From Deltaproteobacteria bacterium (GTDB lineage: Bacteria > Desulfobacterota > Desulfobacteria > Desulfobacterales > UBA11574), in assembly GCA_019308685.1 (NCBI GenBank), contig JAFDHQ010000026.1:1-32845 (forward strand): a stretch of 32,845 nucleotides of DNA, in the 5' to 3' direction. Below are positions 7,104 to 15,392 of the stretch, piece by piece. Within the stretch, counting starts at the first letter, position 1. The number at the start of each line of letters is the position of its first letter. The notes below the pieces were generated by a model that saw only the letters and a list, made by a program, of their open reading frames with translations, was not told where the DNA came from and made no database searches. The position numbers and the translations under genes are program-made.

Positions 7104-8011
7104 CAGTAGCCGAATTTTCTGAGTGCTTTGGTATCTTTTCCCCAGTTTTTATGTACCCGGACAAAGATCTTAAGAAAGACCTTGGTCCCCACCATCTGTT
7201 CTATTTCTTTTCTTGCTTCCGTACCGATCATTTTCAGCTTGCTCCCGTTTTTGCCGATGATCATGCCTTTTTGTGACGTCCGCTCAACATGAATGGTTGC
7301 ATGAATTTTTACCAGGGCGCCTTTTTTCTCTTGGGAAAATGAATCTATGGTTACGGCAGTGGAATAGGGTATCTCCTGACCGGTTAAACGGAAAACCTTT
7401 TCACGTATCATTTCGGCGGCAAAAAAACGTTCCGGCAAATCGGTCAGGGTGTCTTCGGGGAAAAAGGGCGGGCCCTGGGGCAGGAGCGCCTCCATGGATT
7501 CAATAAGTTCTTCAATCTGGGTGCCGAGTATGGCGGAAACCGGAATTATGGCTTCAAATGAGTGGGCCTTTGACCATTTATCTATGATGGTAAGGAGCAA
7601 AGGTTTTTTAACAAGATCTGTCTTGTTGAGAACAAGAACCACGGGCTGTTTTATTTTTTTGAGTTTTTCAACCAGAAAATCTTCTGATTCCGGGTCCGGA
7701 TTTGCCACATCAATCATAACAAGTACAATATCCACATTCCCAAGTGCAGAAAGAGCTGTTTCCACAATTCTGATGTTTAAGGGGCGTTTTGCTTTATGAA
7801 TTCCCGGTGTGTCGATGAAAACAAGTTGTGAACGAGGTCTGTGTACCACACCGAGGATACGGTTCCGCGTGGTTTGCGGTTTTTTGGATGTAATGGAAAT
7901 TTTTTCGCCCAGGATCTGGTTTAACAGCGTGGATTTGCCCACGTTGGGCGCCCCCACAATGGCCACAAACCCGGATTTAAAACCAGAAAACTTATCCTTT
8001 ATATTTGGCAC
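7103..8011 (-). CDS. era: GTPase Era, ribosome maturation factor
   Basis: The 302-residue protein has GAPNVGKST (G1, residues 20-28), DTPGIH (G3) and NKTDL (G4), and a C-terminal KH RNA-binding domain with GMIIGKNGSKLKMIG. Length and domain order match Era, which binds the 3' end of 16S rRNA during 30S assembly. The start is GTG at 8011 with a GAAGAG-like site upstream. It is followed without a gap by an ATP-grasp gene and preceded by a palindromic element and engB, so two ribosome-assembly GTPases are neighbours. Confidence 0.95.
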   Translation of the reverse strand: MPNIKDKFSGFKSGFVAIVGAPNVGKSTLLNQILGEKISITSKKPQTTRNRILGVVHRPRSQLVFIDTPGIHKAKRPLNIRIVETALSALGNVDIVLVMIDVANPDPESEDFLVEKLKKIKQPVVLVLNKTDLVKKPLLLTIIDKWSKAHSFEAIIPVSAILGTQIEELIESMEALLPQGPPFFPEDTLTDLPERFFAAEMIREKVFRLTGQEIPYSTAVTIDSFSQEKKGALVKIHATIHVERTSQKGMIIGKNGSKLKMIGTEARKEIEQMVGTKVFLKIFVRVHKNWGKDTKALRKFGY

Positions 8012-8121
8012 GTTATACTCTTCACTGAATTAATGTTAATAACTCAAGTTTCACAACCTTAAATTCTGCTGAAGCCTTATTTACCCAGACTGGGATAGGT
8101 CTTGTTCAAGTTAATCTCGAT

Positions 8122-8320
8122 GAAGGCGGCCCATCGCTATATATTTTCTTCCAGGCGATATGAAACGTGACATTGCAGCGTGCCCCAATATTTAGGATTT
8201 GTGAAATATTTGAAATCGTATAAAAACCTGTGCAATAAATCCTAAATATTGGGACACTGCGAAAAATGGTGCGATCTGATAAACATATCGCCTTCCAGAA
8301 AACACATGGCGATGGTCCTT
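8122..8320. repeat. About 200-bp palindromic element with a 17-bp perfect core
   Basis: CCCAATATTTAGGATTT (8184-8200) is exactly complementary to 8237-8253. Further out, 8122-8161 (GAAGGCGGCCCATCGCT...GGCGATATG) pairs imperfectly with 8284-8320 (CATATCGCC...GGCGATGGTCCTTC). The whole block can fold as one long stem. It fills most of the 406-base gap between engB and era, where I see no gene. It resembles a MITE or BIME rather than a terminator, as it has no T-run. Confidence 0.8.
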
Positions 8321-8417
8321 CACGGCTAAAATTGGGTAAATTTGTTATCTTGGTATGAGTTTACACAAAAAAATGTAAAACTCAAATTTGTGTCAATCCA
8401 TAAGTTTATATTAGACA

Positions 8418-9002
8418 CTAATAATCGATTAACGTTTCAATCGCATCCCATACCGCATCTTTTCCCAGACGTGATTTGGCCGAAAACAGGATCAGGTCGT
8501 CTTTATCCACACTCAAAGCTTTTGCTATGGCAATATGTTGTTTCAACTGTTTTGTCTTGGAGAGCTTGTCCGCCTTGGTCAGTATCAATATACCGGGAAT
8601 GTTGTAATAATACAACCATTCTATAAAATTAAGTTCCTGTATTCCGGGGATGCGCCGAACATCCATGATAAGAACCACTCCTTTCAGCGTCTTTCGGGTT
8701 GAAAGGTATGTCTCAATCATGGGGCCCCATTTTCTTCTCACCGAAACCGGAACCTTTGCATATCCAAATCCCGGAAGATCCACAAATGAAAACGTCTTGT
8801 TTATGAGAAAAAAGTTGATCAGCTGGGTACGTCCGGGGGTGGCGCTGGTTTTAACCAGGCGTTTGCGGTTTATCAGGGTATTGATCAAAGAAGATTTACC
8901 CACGTTGGAGCGTCCGGTAAAAGCTATCTCCGGCAAAACCGCGGCAGGATACTGTTCCGGTTTGATCGCACTTTTAACAAATTCGGCGGATTTTATAATC
9001 AT
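8418..9002 (-). CDS. engB: Ribosome biogenesis GTPase YihA/YsxC (EngB)
   Basis: The 194-residue protein has the EngB signatures FTGRSNVGKSSLIN (G1, residues 28-41), an ATPGRTQLINFF switch region (G2), FVDLPGFGYAKV (G3), LTKADKL (G4) and FSAKSRLG (G5). EngB acts in late 50S subunit assembly. The open frame extends upstream to 9068, but family members begin about 30 residues before the P-loop and the ATG at 9002 gives MIIKSAEFVKSAI, the usual N-terminus. GGGAG lies about 11 bases upstream. The extension (MEFWPPAPS...) is not family-like. Confidence 0.93.
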   Translation of the reverse strand: MIIKSAEFVKSAIKPEQYPAAVLPEIAFTGRSNVGKSSLINTLINRKRLVKTSATPGRTQLINFFLINKTFSFVDLPGFGYAKVPVSVRRKWGPMIETYLSTRKTLKGVVLIMDVRRIPGIQELNFIEWLYYYNIPGILILTKADKLSKTKQLKQHIAIAKALSVDKDDLILFSAKSRLGKDAVWDAIETLIDY

Positions 9003-9130
9003 TTTCGCCCGTACTCCCGATATTCTTTTCGAACCGCAGGCACTAGGAGCCGGAGGCCAGAATTCCAAAAAAGGTTACCATAAAAAAACATGTATTTTCA
9101 AGAATTTGTTGATTTGTCAAAATGTTCGAT

Positions 9131-9322
9131 TATGGAGCCGGGTCAATATGATTATTTCATACACCGGAACTGGTACACTTCCAAGTTATAGATGTTGGGG
9201 AGGCGAGAGAGCCCTTTAGGGTTAGCTCGTGAAGCCTCCTCAACTCTATAACTTGGGCCACCATTACATATTTTGGTGGTTACCAGGCTTATTGAGAAGT
9301 TATATGGCGCCGGGTTAATATG
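9131..9322. repeat. Branched palindromic element bounded by 20-bp direct repeats
   Basis: A 20-base sequence (TATGGAGCCGGGTCAATATG, 9131-9150) recurs at 9303-9322 with 18 of 20 identical. Between the copies, 9181-9204 pairs with 9234-9256 (CCAAGTTATAG... / ...CTATAACTTGG, one bulge and one mismatch). A second hairpin, CCACCA 9258-9263 / TGGTGG 9274-9279, lies beside it. The element occupies the gap between the aminotransferase and engB, which has no gene. The direct repeats could be element termini or an enlarged target duplication. Confidence 0.7.
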
Positions 9323-9339
9323 CGGATTTGGGAAGTTCG

Positions 9340-10488
9340 CTAGGTTAAATAATCTTCCAACCGGTCCATTCCCCGGGCGATGTTTTCCATAGAGGTTGCA
9401 TATGAAAATCGAAGATATCCTTCGCCGTTTTTACCGAAATCGATACCCGGAGCCACACCCACATGGGCCTTTTCAAGAATATCAAAGGCGAGTTTATACG
9501 AGTCATGGGAAATATGTTTTGCATTGGCAAACACATAAAAGGCCCCTGTAGGTTCCACGGTAATCCCGAGACCCATATCCTTAAGGCGGCGGATCATATA
9601 TTGTCTTCGTTCATTATAAATCCGCTTCATGCGCAAAATATCTTCGCCGGCCTGCTTAAAAGCGGCGATTCCCGCTACCTGAACCATGGCATTGGCAGAA
9701 ATAAAGAAATTTTGCTGAAGCTTTTGTATGGGACGGATGAAATGTTTGGGTGCAATCATATAACCGAGTCGCAACCCCGTCATGGCATAAAGTTTTGAAA
9801 ACCCGTTTAAGACAAACGCCTTTTCCGTAAATTCCAGAATAGAGTGCTCTTTTCCCTCGTAAACCAGGCCATGATAGATTTCATCAGAGATAATATACGG
9901 TGAGTCCGGTTGTAAGGACAGGGCGGCAACTGCCTCCATTCGGTCCTTGGAGAGCAGATTTCCGGTGGGGTTGGACGGAGAGTTAATAAATATTCCTTTT
10001 GTCTTCCGGGTGATCTTTTTTTCAATGGCTTCGGGCCTATATTGAAAGCCGTCTTCCTCATAAACAGGTATGAATACGGGCTCCCCTTGCACGAATTTTA
10101 TAAAATTAGGATAGCAGGCATAATGGGGATCCGAAACAATGACCTGGTCTCCTTTTTCCAAAAGGGCGGAAAACATGACAAACATAGCCGGAGATGTGCC
10201 TGATGATATGACGATCTGATCGGGATCCACCGACACGCCGTATGTCTTTAAATAATGCTCACTGATGGCTTCTCTGAGTTCTATCATACCCAGGCTGTGC
10301 GTATAATGGGTATGGCCGTTGTCCAGTGCCTTGCAGGCAGCATCCTTAATACATTGAGGGGTATCAAAATCAGGTTCGCCGACTTCCAGATGGATCACAT
10401 GAACCCCCTGACGTTCCATTTCGTTGGCCCTCTCCAGAACGTCCATAACGATAAAAGGGGTCATTTCTTTGGTTCGATGGGATATCAT
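9340..10488 (-). CDS. PLP-dependent class I aminotransferase (aspartate/aromatic type)
   Basis: The 382-residue fold-type I enzyme has NPTG (Asn173), SDEIYHG (Asp202), the Schiff-base lysine in FSKLYAMTGLRLGYM (Lys232) and the phosphate/carboxylate arginine at residue 240. It transfers amino groups between amino acids and 2-oxo acids in the cytoplasm. It starts one base after the hisG stop, with a weak AAGG site inside the hisG end, so it is in the his transcript. Sequence style is of AspC-like enzymes rather than canonical HisC, but the position makes a histidinol-phosphate or broad-specificity role plausible. Confidence 0.9.
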   Translation of the reverse strand: MISHRTKEMTPFIVMDVLERANEMERQGVHVIHLEVGEPDFDTPQCIKDAACKALDNGHTHYTHSLGMIELREAISEHYLKTYGVSVDPDQIVISSGTSPAMFVMFSALLEKGDQVIVSDPHYACYPNFIKFVQGEPVFIPVYEEDGFQYRPEAIEKKITRKTKGIFINSPSNPTGNLLSKDRMEAVAALSLQPDSPYIISDEIYHGLVYEGKEHSILEFTEKAFVLNGFSKLYAMTGLRLGYMIAPKHFIRPIQKLQQNFFISANAMVQVAGIAAFKQAGEDILRMKRIYNERRQYMIRRLKDMGLGITVEPTGAFYVFANAKHISHDSYKLAFDILEKAHVGVAPGIDFGKNGEGYLRFSYATSMENIARGMDRLEDYLT

Positions 10489-10489
10489 T

Positions 10490-11365
10490 TTAAATAACCT
10501 TGTTCAGAGGATATTCTATAATACCCTCGGCGCCGTTTCTCAAAAGCTTTGGGATAAGGTCTCTGACAATACTGGTTTCCACCACCGTTTCCACAGAAAA
10601 CCAGTTTGAGTTGTAAAGCGGTGCAACCGTCGGCGCATTGAGACTGGGAAGCAAGGAGACAATTTTTTCAAGGCGAGTATCCGGAACATTCATTTTAAGG
10701 CCCACAAGCTTTTCAGCCACGAGCGCTCCTTTGAGTAACAGAGCAATCTGTTCAAGTTTTTCTTTTTTTTCAGGGTCCTTCCATGAATCGTGGTTGACGA
10801 TGAGTTGAGTACAGGTCTGCATAAATTCATGGATAATTTTCAGCCCGTGAGCCTTGATGGTACTTTCCGTCTCAGTGACTTCCACGATGGCATCGGCAAG
10901 ACCGGAAATAACTTTTGCTTCTGTGGCTCCCCAGGAAAATTCAACAGTGACATTAATGTTACGTTCAGAAAAATAGTTTTTTGTATATTCAACCAGTTCG
11001 GTCGATATTTTTTTCCCCTCAAGATCCTCAAGTTTTTTTATGGGAGAATCCGGGGCAACCGCCAGTACCCATCGCGCATGCCTGGCACTTGTTTTGGAGT
11101 AGACCAGATCGGTGATCACGTGGACGTCCGATTTGTTTTCAGCGGTCCAGTCCTTGCCCGTCAGTCCGGCATCAAGGGTGCCGTTTTCAACGTGCAGGGA
11201 CATTTCCTGAGCCCTACACAGGGTACATTCGATGGTATCATCATTAATTTCGGGAAAATAGCTTCTACCGTTGACATTAATTTTCCAACCGGAACGCTTG
11301 AACAGATCTATGGTGGCGTTTTGCAGGCTTCCTTTGGGAATCCCCAGTTTTAAGGGCGTTGTCAT
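10490..11365 (-). CDS. hisG: ATP phosphoribosyltransferase, long form
   Basis: HisG joins ATP and PRPP to give phosphoribosyl-ATP, the committed step of histidine synthesis. The 291-residue length indicates the long form with a C-terminal regulatory ACT-like domain (about residues 215-291, [20 protein letters not shown]) that senses histidine, so no HisZ is needed. The N-terminal GIPKGSLQ, the DAGLTGKDW segment and the [14 protein letters not shown]-binding region are visible. The ATG overlaps the hisI stop by four bases, and GGAGG lies 10 bases upstream inside hisI. Histidine feedback is expected from the family. Confidence 0.95.
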   Translation of the reverse strand: MTTPLKLGIPKGSLQNATIDLFKRSGWKINVNGRSYFPEINDDTIECTLCRAQEMSLHVENGTLDAGLTGKDWTAENKSDVHVITDLVYSKTSARHARWVLAVAPDSPIKKLEDLEGKKISTELVEYTKNYFSERNINVTVEFSWGATEAKVISGLADAIVEVTETESTIKAHGLKIIHEFMQTCTQLIVNHDSWKDPEKKEKLEQIALLLKGALVAEKLVGLKMNVPDTRLEKIVSLLPSLNAPTVAPLYNSNWFSVETVVETSIVRDLIPKLLRNGAEGIIEYPLNKVI

Positions 11366-11739
11366 TTATTATATACCTCCTCGGGATTAAATACCGGTTC
11401 TCCCATAATCCGGATTTTACCATCTTCAACCGTTTTAAAAAAACAGCTTCTGTAGCCCATGTGACAGGCCGCGCCACCGACCTGTTCAACTTTCAGCAAC
11501 ACCGTATCATCATCACAATCGATCCTGATTTCTTTGACGAGCTGCATGTTTCCGGATGTCTTTCCTTTTATCCAGAGGGCCTGTCTGGTTCTGCTGTAAT
11601 AAGTGGCTTTGCCGGTGTCAAGGGTTGCCTCCCATGCGTCTTGATTCATAAACGCAAGCATTAAGACCTCACCGGTTTTGTAATCCTGAACAATGGCAGG
11701 TATCAATCCCCCCATCTTTTTAAAATTGAGTGTAATCAT
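11362..11739 (-). CDS. hisI: Phosphoribosyl-AMP cyclohydrolase
   Basis: The 125-residue single-domain HisI opens the purine ring of phosphoribosyl-AMP, the third step of histidine synthesis. Family motifs are present: [32 protein letters not shown], and the metal-binding IDCDDDT and [13 protein letters not shown] segments. No HisE domain is fused, so phosphoribosyl-ATP pyrophosphatase must be elsewhere. It is the first gene of a hisI-hisG-aminotransferase operon. The 160-base region upstream contains a solo copy of a repeat end (11825-11837). Confidence 0.95.
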   Translation of the reverse strand: MITLNFKKMGGLIPAIVQDYKTGEVLMLAFMNQDAWEATLDTGKATYYSRTRQALWIKGKTSGNMQLVKEIRIDCDDDTVLLKVEQVGGAACHMGYRSCFFKTVEDGKIRIMGEPVFNPEEVYNK

Positions 11740-11824
11740 AAAAATATATCCCCGTTACAAAATTATTAAGGGAAACATTTCTGATAACCAGAACATTAAA
11801 TAAAGTCAAATTCTTTTTTTTAGT

Positions 11825-11837
11825 TAGTGTCCATCCA
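11825..11837. repeat. Solo copy of the TAGTGTCCATCCA repeat end
   Basis: This 13-mer is identical to the left end of the 149-bp palindrome at 15393-15541 and to a reverse-strand copy at 20574-20593. No second arm is found nearby, so it looks like a remnant or a solo terminus. It lies between hisI and the divergent RNase gene. Confidence 0.6.
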
Positions 11838-11902
11838 TAAACTGATTTTAAAGGGTTACCTTACATTGACTTTCACGACCGTGACTGGTATGGTAGCCGG
11901 CA

Positions 11903-13888
11903 ATGAAATCAGGAAGTGTAGTTGAATATATCGACAGCAAAAAAATTATTTGTGCAATCGTTCTTGACGTAAAAGAGCATAGACTTAGACTTCTAACCGA
12001 AACCAACCGGGAAGTCAATATTTCGGCAAGTCGTCTGTCACATAAGTGCGACATGTGCCTGGATCCCTCCATGGGAAGAAATGCCTTGGTCAGTACCCTA
12101 AAGGAAATAGCAGGCCGGCGCAACGCATTAATAAACCATATAAATGTCAAAGAATTATGGGAAGTTCTAAACACGGAACAAGAATGGATCGACCTGGACA
12201 CAATGACGAGATTTTGTTTTCCGGAAAGCCCGGGTTGCGATCACGAGTCTGCTGTTGTCAGGGCATTTTTTACAAACCGGCTTTATTTTAAATTTAATCA
12301 TGATCGCTTTTTTCCCCATACCGAAGATCAGGTTGAACAAAAGATTTTTCAGGAAAGAGAAACCGCACGCAGAAATCGCATCATCAGAGAAGGCGGAGAA
12401 TGGCTTAAAAACGTCCTGAATGATCATCGTACCTCCCCTCCGAAAAACAAAAATCAAATTATAAACATTCTGAAATCATTTTATCTTTTCCAAAAGGAAA
12501 GCAAACATTATAACCTTGCCAAAGCAATGCTTGAAAAGGCCGGCATCAATGCTGATGAAGGCGTATTTCAGGTTTTGGTTAGGCTGGGTGTTTTTGATGA
12601 AAACGAAAATACGGATCTTTACAGGTATAACATATCAACTTCTTTTCCCGACGATGTCACGGAAAGAGCAACGGAGCTGGCCGCTATACCGCATGAATTT
12701 TCGGATAAGATTATGCGAAAAGACCTGACCATGCTTTCATTGATGACCATCGACGGCCAAGCAACGTTAGATTTCGATGATGCCATCAGTATCCAAGACC
12801 ATGGTGATCATTATACTCTGGGAATCCATATTATTGATGTGGGACATTTTGTTAAAAAAGGAGATATTATTGATCAAGAGGCGCTGGCCCGCGGCAGCTC
12901 AATTTATATGCCCGATCAGAAAATACCGATGCTTCCGGCCTGTCTTGCAGAAAATCTTTGCAGCCTGAAAGCCGGAGAATCACGCCCCGCTATCAGCATT
13001 ATGGTGAATTTAAGCAGATCCTGCGAAATCATCGACTATGAAATAATCCCGAGCCTGATCCGGGTAGAACATCAGCTTACGTATTACGATGTCAATATCA
13101 TTGCTCAAGACAGTAAGGAGATTAATATACTCCATGATATCGCGGAAAAATTCCGTGAGAACCGGATGGCAGCAGGAGCCGTTCAGATCACTTTGCCGGA
13201 TATTAACATATGGATCGATGAGAATAATGAAGTTACCGTGAACCGGATAAACAGGGAAAGTCCCGGAAGGATGCTGGTTTCGGAAATAATGATCATGGCA
13301 AACTGGCTCATGGCCAAATTCCTTGCGGAGCATAACGCACCGGCAATATACAGATCTCAAACAGCACCTCGTGAGCGACTCTATAAGGGAACCGAAGGCT
13401 CTTTGTTCCAGAACTGTATGCAACGAAGGCTGTTAAGCCGTTTTGTGCTGAATTCGGAACCTGAACATCATTCAGGGTTGGGTCTGGATGCCTATGTCAC
13501 TGCAACGTCACCCATCAGGAAATACTTTGATCTGGCTACGCAGCGGCAAATACGGGCGGTCCTGGGCTTGGAAGAACCATATACCATAAAAGAAATAGAT
13601 TATATAATACAGATGCTTGAACAGCCCATGAGCAATGTATCAAAGCTTCAATTCAACCGCCACAGGTACTGGTTGTTGAAATATCTTGAAAAAAGAATCG
13701 GGCAAAAAGAAGAGGCTGTAGTGCTTTACAAAAAAAGAAACATCTACCAGATACTCATATCCGAATACATGATAGAATGCGATCTGCCCTTATCCAGTGG
13801 TATAGATTTGAAGCCCGAGGACCTGATTCAGATAACCATACAGCATGCCAATGCAAGAAAAAACGTACTTTCTGTGTTTATGGGCTGA
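11903..13888 (+). CDS. RNase II/RNase R-family (RNB) 3'-5' exoribonuclease
   Basis: The 661-residue protein has the RNB catalytic core beginning MTIDGQATLDFDDAISI, where Asp284, Asp290, Asp292 and Asp293 would bind the two metal ions, and ending YVTATSPIRKYFDLATQRQI, another RNB signature. RNB enzymes degrade single-stranded RNA processively from the 3' end. The N-terminal 250 residues do not look like the standard pair of cold-shock domains. A C-terminal S1-like region (residues 590-661) is short and diverged. It is therefore closer to a group of divergent bacterial RNB proteins than to canonical RNase R, so I give no symbol. It appears monocistronic. Confidence 0.9.
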   Translation: MKSGSVVEYIDSKKIICAIVLDVKEHRLRLLTETNREVNISASRLSHKCDMCLDPSMGRNALVSTLKEIAGRRNALINHINVKELWEVLNTEQEWIDLDTMTRFCFPESPGCDHESAVVRAFFTNRLYFKFNHDRFFPHTEDQVEQKIFQERETARRNRIIREGGEWLKNVLNDHRTSPPKNKNQIINILKSFYLFQKESKHYNLAKAMLEKAGINADEGVFQVLVRLGVFDENENTDLYRYNISTSFPDDVTERATELAAIPHEFSDKIMRKDLTMLSLMTIDGQATLDFDDAISIQDHGDHYTLGIHIIDVGHFVKKGDIIDQEALARGSSIYMPDQKIPMLPACLAENLCSLKAGESRPAISIMVNLSRSCEIIDYEIIPSLIRVEHQLTYYDVNIIAQDSKEINILHDIAEKFRENRMAAGAVQITLPDINIWIDENNEVTVNRINRESPGRMLVSEIMIMANWLMAKFLAEHNAPAIYRSQTAPRERLYKGTEGSLFQNCMQRRLLSRFVLNSEPEHHSGLGLDAYVTATSPIRKYFDLATQRQIRAVLGLEEPYTIKEIDYIIQMLEQPMSNVSKLQFNRHRYWLLKYLEKRIGQKEEAVVLYKKRNIYQILISEYMIECDLPLSSGIDLKPEDLIQITIQHANARKNVLSVFMG

Positions 13889-13909
13889 AAGATCAATCAG
13901 AAATGAATG

Positions 13910-14233
13910 GCCACCAAGACTCTAAGACACAAAGAATTAAGTTAATTTAGAAACTTCTCAATAGGTTGTGGTGTCTTAAATCACAAATCACAAGCACCTC
14001 GCCAAAAGAACGGCGGGCAGGCAAATTACAAATTAACCCGCCTCAGGCGGGTAAATCTCAAATTCCAAAATACAAATTCAAAACCCGTTCAAAGCGATTG
14101 TTTTTTTTGTTTGGGATTTCAATAAGTCAATAAATTTTCAATAAAGCAAATTCCCTCTGGATATAACCAAAGCCTGGTCCTTGGGGACAGGATTCTTTAC
14201 TAATTTTTCTTAGTGCTTTTGTGACTTGGTGGC
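13910..14233. repeat. Nested intergenic repeats between imperfect GCCACCAAG arms
   Basis: 13910-13934 (GCCACCAAG...) is complementary to 14209-14233 (...CTTGGTGGC) at 19 of 25 positions. Between them are a perfect ACCCGCC-TCA-GGCGGGT hairpin (14036-14052) and several A-rich AAATTCCAAAATACAAATTC-like stretches. The same arm type recurs as a compact pair at 16569-16594 / 16610-16625. The 408-base gap 13889-14296 contains no gene that I can support. Confidence 0.6.
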
Positions 14234-14245
14234 GAAAATAAAAAG

Positions 14246-14280
14246 GCCTGTCGAAAAATTTCATGAAATATTCGGCTTAA
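14246..14280 (+). promoter_or_regulatory. 35-base upstream element shared with 19760-19794
   Basis: 31 of 35 bases match 19760-19794. Both copies end 16-20 bases before the start codon of a gene. Each copy can fold into a short hairpin (CGAAAA...TTCG). It may be a shared regulatory leader or a dispersed repeat. Confidence 0.5.
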
Positions 14281-14296
14281 GGGATTAAAAAAAGTT

Positions 14297-14704
14297 ATGC
14301 GTGTATTATTCTGGTACTGTGATGGTTTTGATTGGGTGCCTGCCATAAAAACCCTGGATGATGTCCCGGAGGCCGAACCGGCTGAAAACCAAAATGCCGT
14401 GGTGGCCTTTGTTCATATCGAGCCCGGTGACGTTGAAGATGGAAGTTCGGCAGAGACAAAACTGATCAAAAACGCCAAGTGGCTGGCCAGAAAATGGAAT
14501 ATTATCCGGATTGTTCTCCATTCTTTTACCCATCTGGGAGAAGAAAAGGCCGACCCTGACAAAGCGCAGGACCTGTTGAACCGGGCGCAGACCCGTCTGG
14601 AGAACTCGGGTTACTCGGTTGTTCAGACTCCGTACGGATACTTTTTGGATCTGTCCATAAAAGCTCCGGGTCACCCTTTGGCAAGAGTATACAAGGAATT
14701 TTGA
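14297..14704 (+). CDS. Free-standing archaeal-type threonyl-tRNA editing domain
   Basis: The 135-residue protein resembles the N-terminal editing domain of archaeal threonyl-tRNA synthetase, which has a D-aminoacyl-tRNA deacylase-like fold and removes serine wrongly attached to tRNA-Thr. Matching segments are the N-terminal MRVLFWYCDGF, NAVVAFVHIEPGD, the core IRIVLHSFTHLGEEKADPDKAQDLLNR, and YGYFLDLSIKAPGHPLA, which corresponds to the Gly-Tyr...Lys...Gly-His-Pro pattern of that domain. There is no synthetase part, so it would act in trans. It faces a YbaK-family deacylase, and its stop codon lies in a palindromic repeat. Confidence is good for the fold, lower for the exact substrate. Confidence 0.8.
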   Translation: MRVLFWYCDGFDWVPAIKTLDDVPEAEPAENQNAVVAFVHIEPGDVEDGSSAETKLIKNAKWLARKWNIIRIVLHSFTHLGEEKADPDKAQDLLNRAQTRLENSGYSVVQTPYGYFLDLSIKAPGHPLARVYKEF

Positions 14705-14827
14705 CGGCTTCGTAAAAAGTCCAATTTCTGCGTTGCGCTTCATTTCGTGTTCACTGCAGCGTACATAAGTACGCCTCATTCCACGAAATTCGCGACGCCT
14801 TGAACTTGAACTTTTTACTTTGCCGTC
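14703..14827. repeat. 125-bp palindromic repeat spanning both convergent stops
   Basis: GACGGC at 14703 pairs with GCCGTC ending at 14827. The arms continue with GTAAAAAGTCCAA / TTGAACTTTTTAC and meet near 14765 (CGTACATAAGTACG). The first base of the element lies in the TGA of the editing-domain gene. The other arm encodes the last four codons of the YbaK gene, including its TAA (14815-14817). It can form a long hairpin in both transcripts and may act as a bidirectional 3' end. Confidence 0.85.
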
Positions 14828-15342
14828 TCAATTTTGAGGTAGGGTGAGGCCGAACAGCAGTCCCAGTTAGCCGAAACAACCTGTCCCTGTGTTATTTTTT
14901 GAAGATCATCCGGCGAAAGCTTGAACATGGTATTGGAGGTTCCGGCAGCCGCCCAGATCTCCGCGAAATTGAGAAGGTCTTCATCGATAAATGTTTCAAG
15001 AGGGTTGGAATGACCCAGAGGGGGAACGCCGCCAATGGCAAAACCGGTTTTTGCACGGACAAAATCAGGGTCCGCCATCTTTACGGGTTCGGAAAGGATA
15101 TCACGAATTTTTTTTGTATTGACCCGATTTGCGCCGCTGGCAACAATTAGAATCGGTTTTTTAGTCTTTTTGGTCATAAAAACAAGAGATTTTACAATCT
15201 GTTCTACCCGACATCCTAAGGAATTCGCCGCGTCTTGAGCACTGCGGGTGGTTTCCTTCATATTCAACACCTGACATGCAAGCCCGTGAGCCTTGAGTGC
15301 CTCCTCAACTTTCCGGACGCTTGTACTTAAATCATTCGGCAT
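14815..15342 (-). CDS. YbaK/EbsC-family aminoacyl-tRNA deacylase
   Basis: The 175-residue protein belongs to the bacterial prolyl-tRNA editing-like superfamily. The conserved lysine in EQIVKSLVF (about residue 51) and the loop GFAIGGVPPLGH are the expected substrate-site features. Family members hydrolyse mischarged tRNAs such as Cys-tRNA-Pro (YbaK) or Ala-tRNA-Pro (ProX). It converges on a second predicted trans-editing gene. Its last residues (TAK and stop) are encoded by a palindromic repeat, so the C-terminus may have been replaced by that insertion. Subfamily is uncertain. Confidence 0.88.
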   Translation of the reverse strand: MPNDLSTSVRKVEEALKAHGLACQVLNMKETTRSAQDAANSLGCRVEQIVKSLVFMTKKTKKPILIVASGANRVNTKKIRDILSEPVKMADPDFVRAKTGFAIGGVPPLGHSNPLETFIDEDLLNFAEIWAAAGTSNTMFKLSPDDLQKITQGQVVSANWDCCSASPYLKIETAK

Positions 15343-15392
15343 GGTTATTCCTCCGCGGCTTCAAACCGATTCTTATCAGGATTTTTCTTAAG

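Noticed and set aside
9003-9068. N-terminal extension of EngB
   Set aside because: EngB proteins begin about 30 residues before the P-loop. The ATG at 9002 gives exactly that.
14036-14052. ACCCGCC-TCA-GGCGGGT hairpin as a terminator for the RNase gene
   Set aside because: No T-run follows it, and it lies in a patchwork of dispersed repeats 150 bases after the stop.
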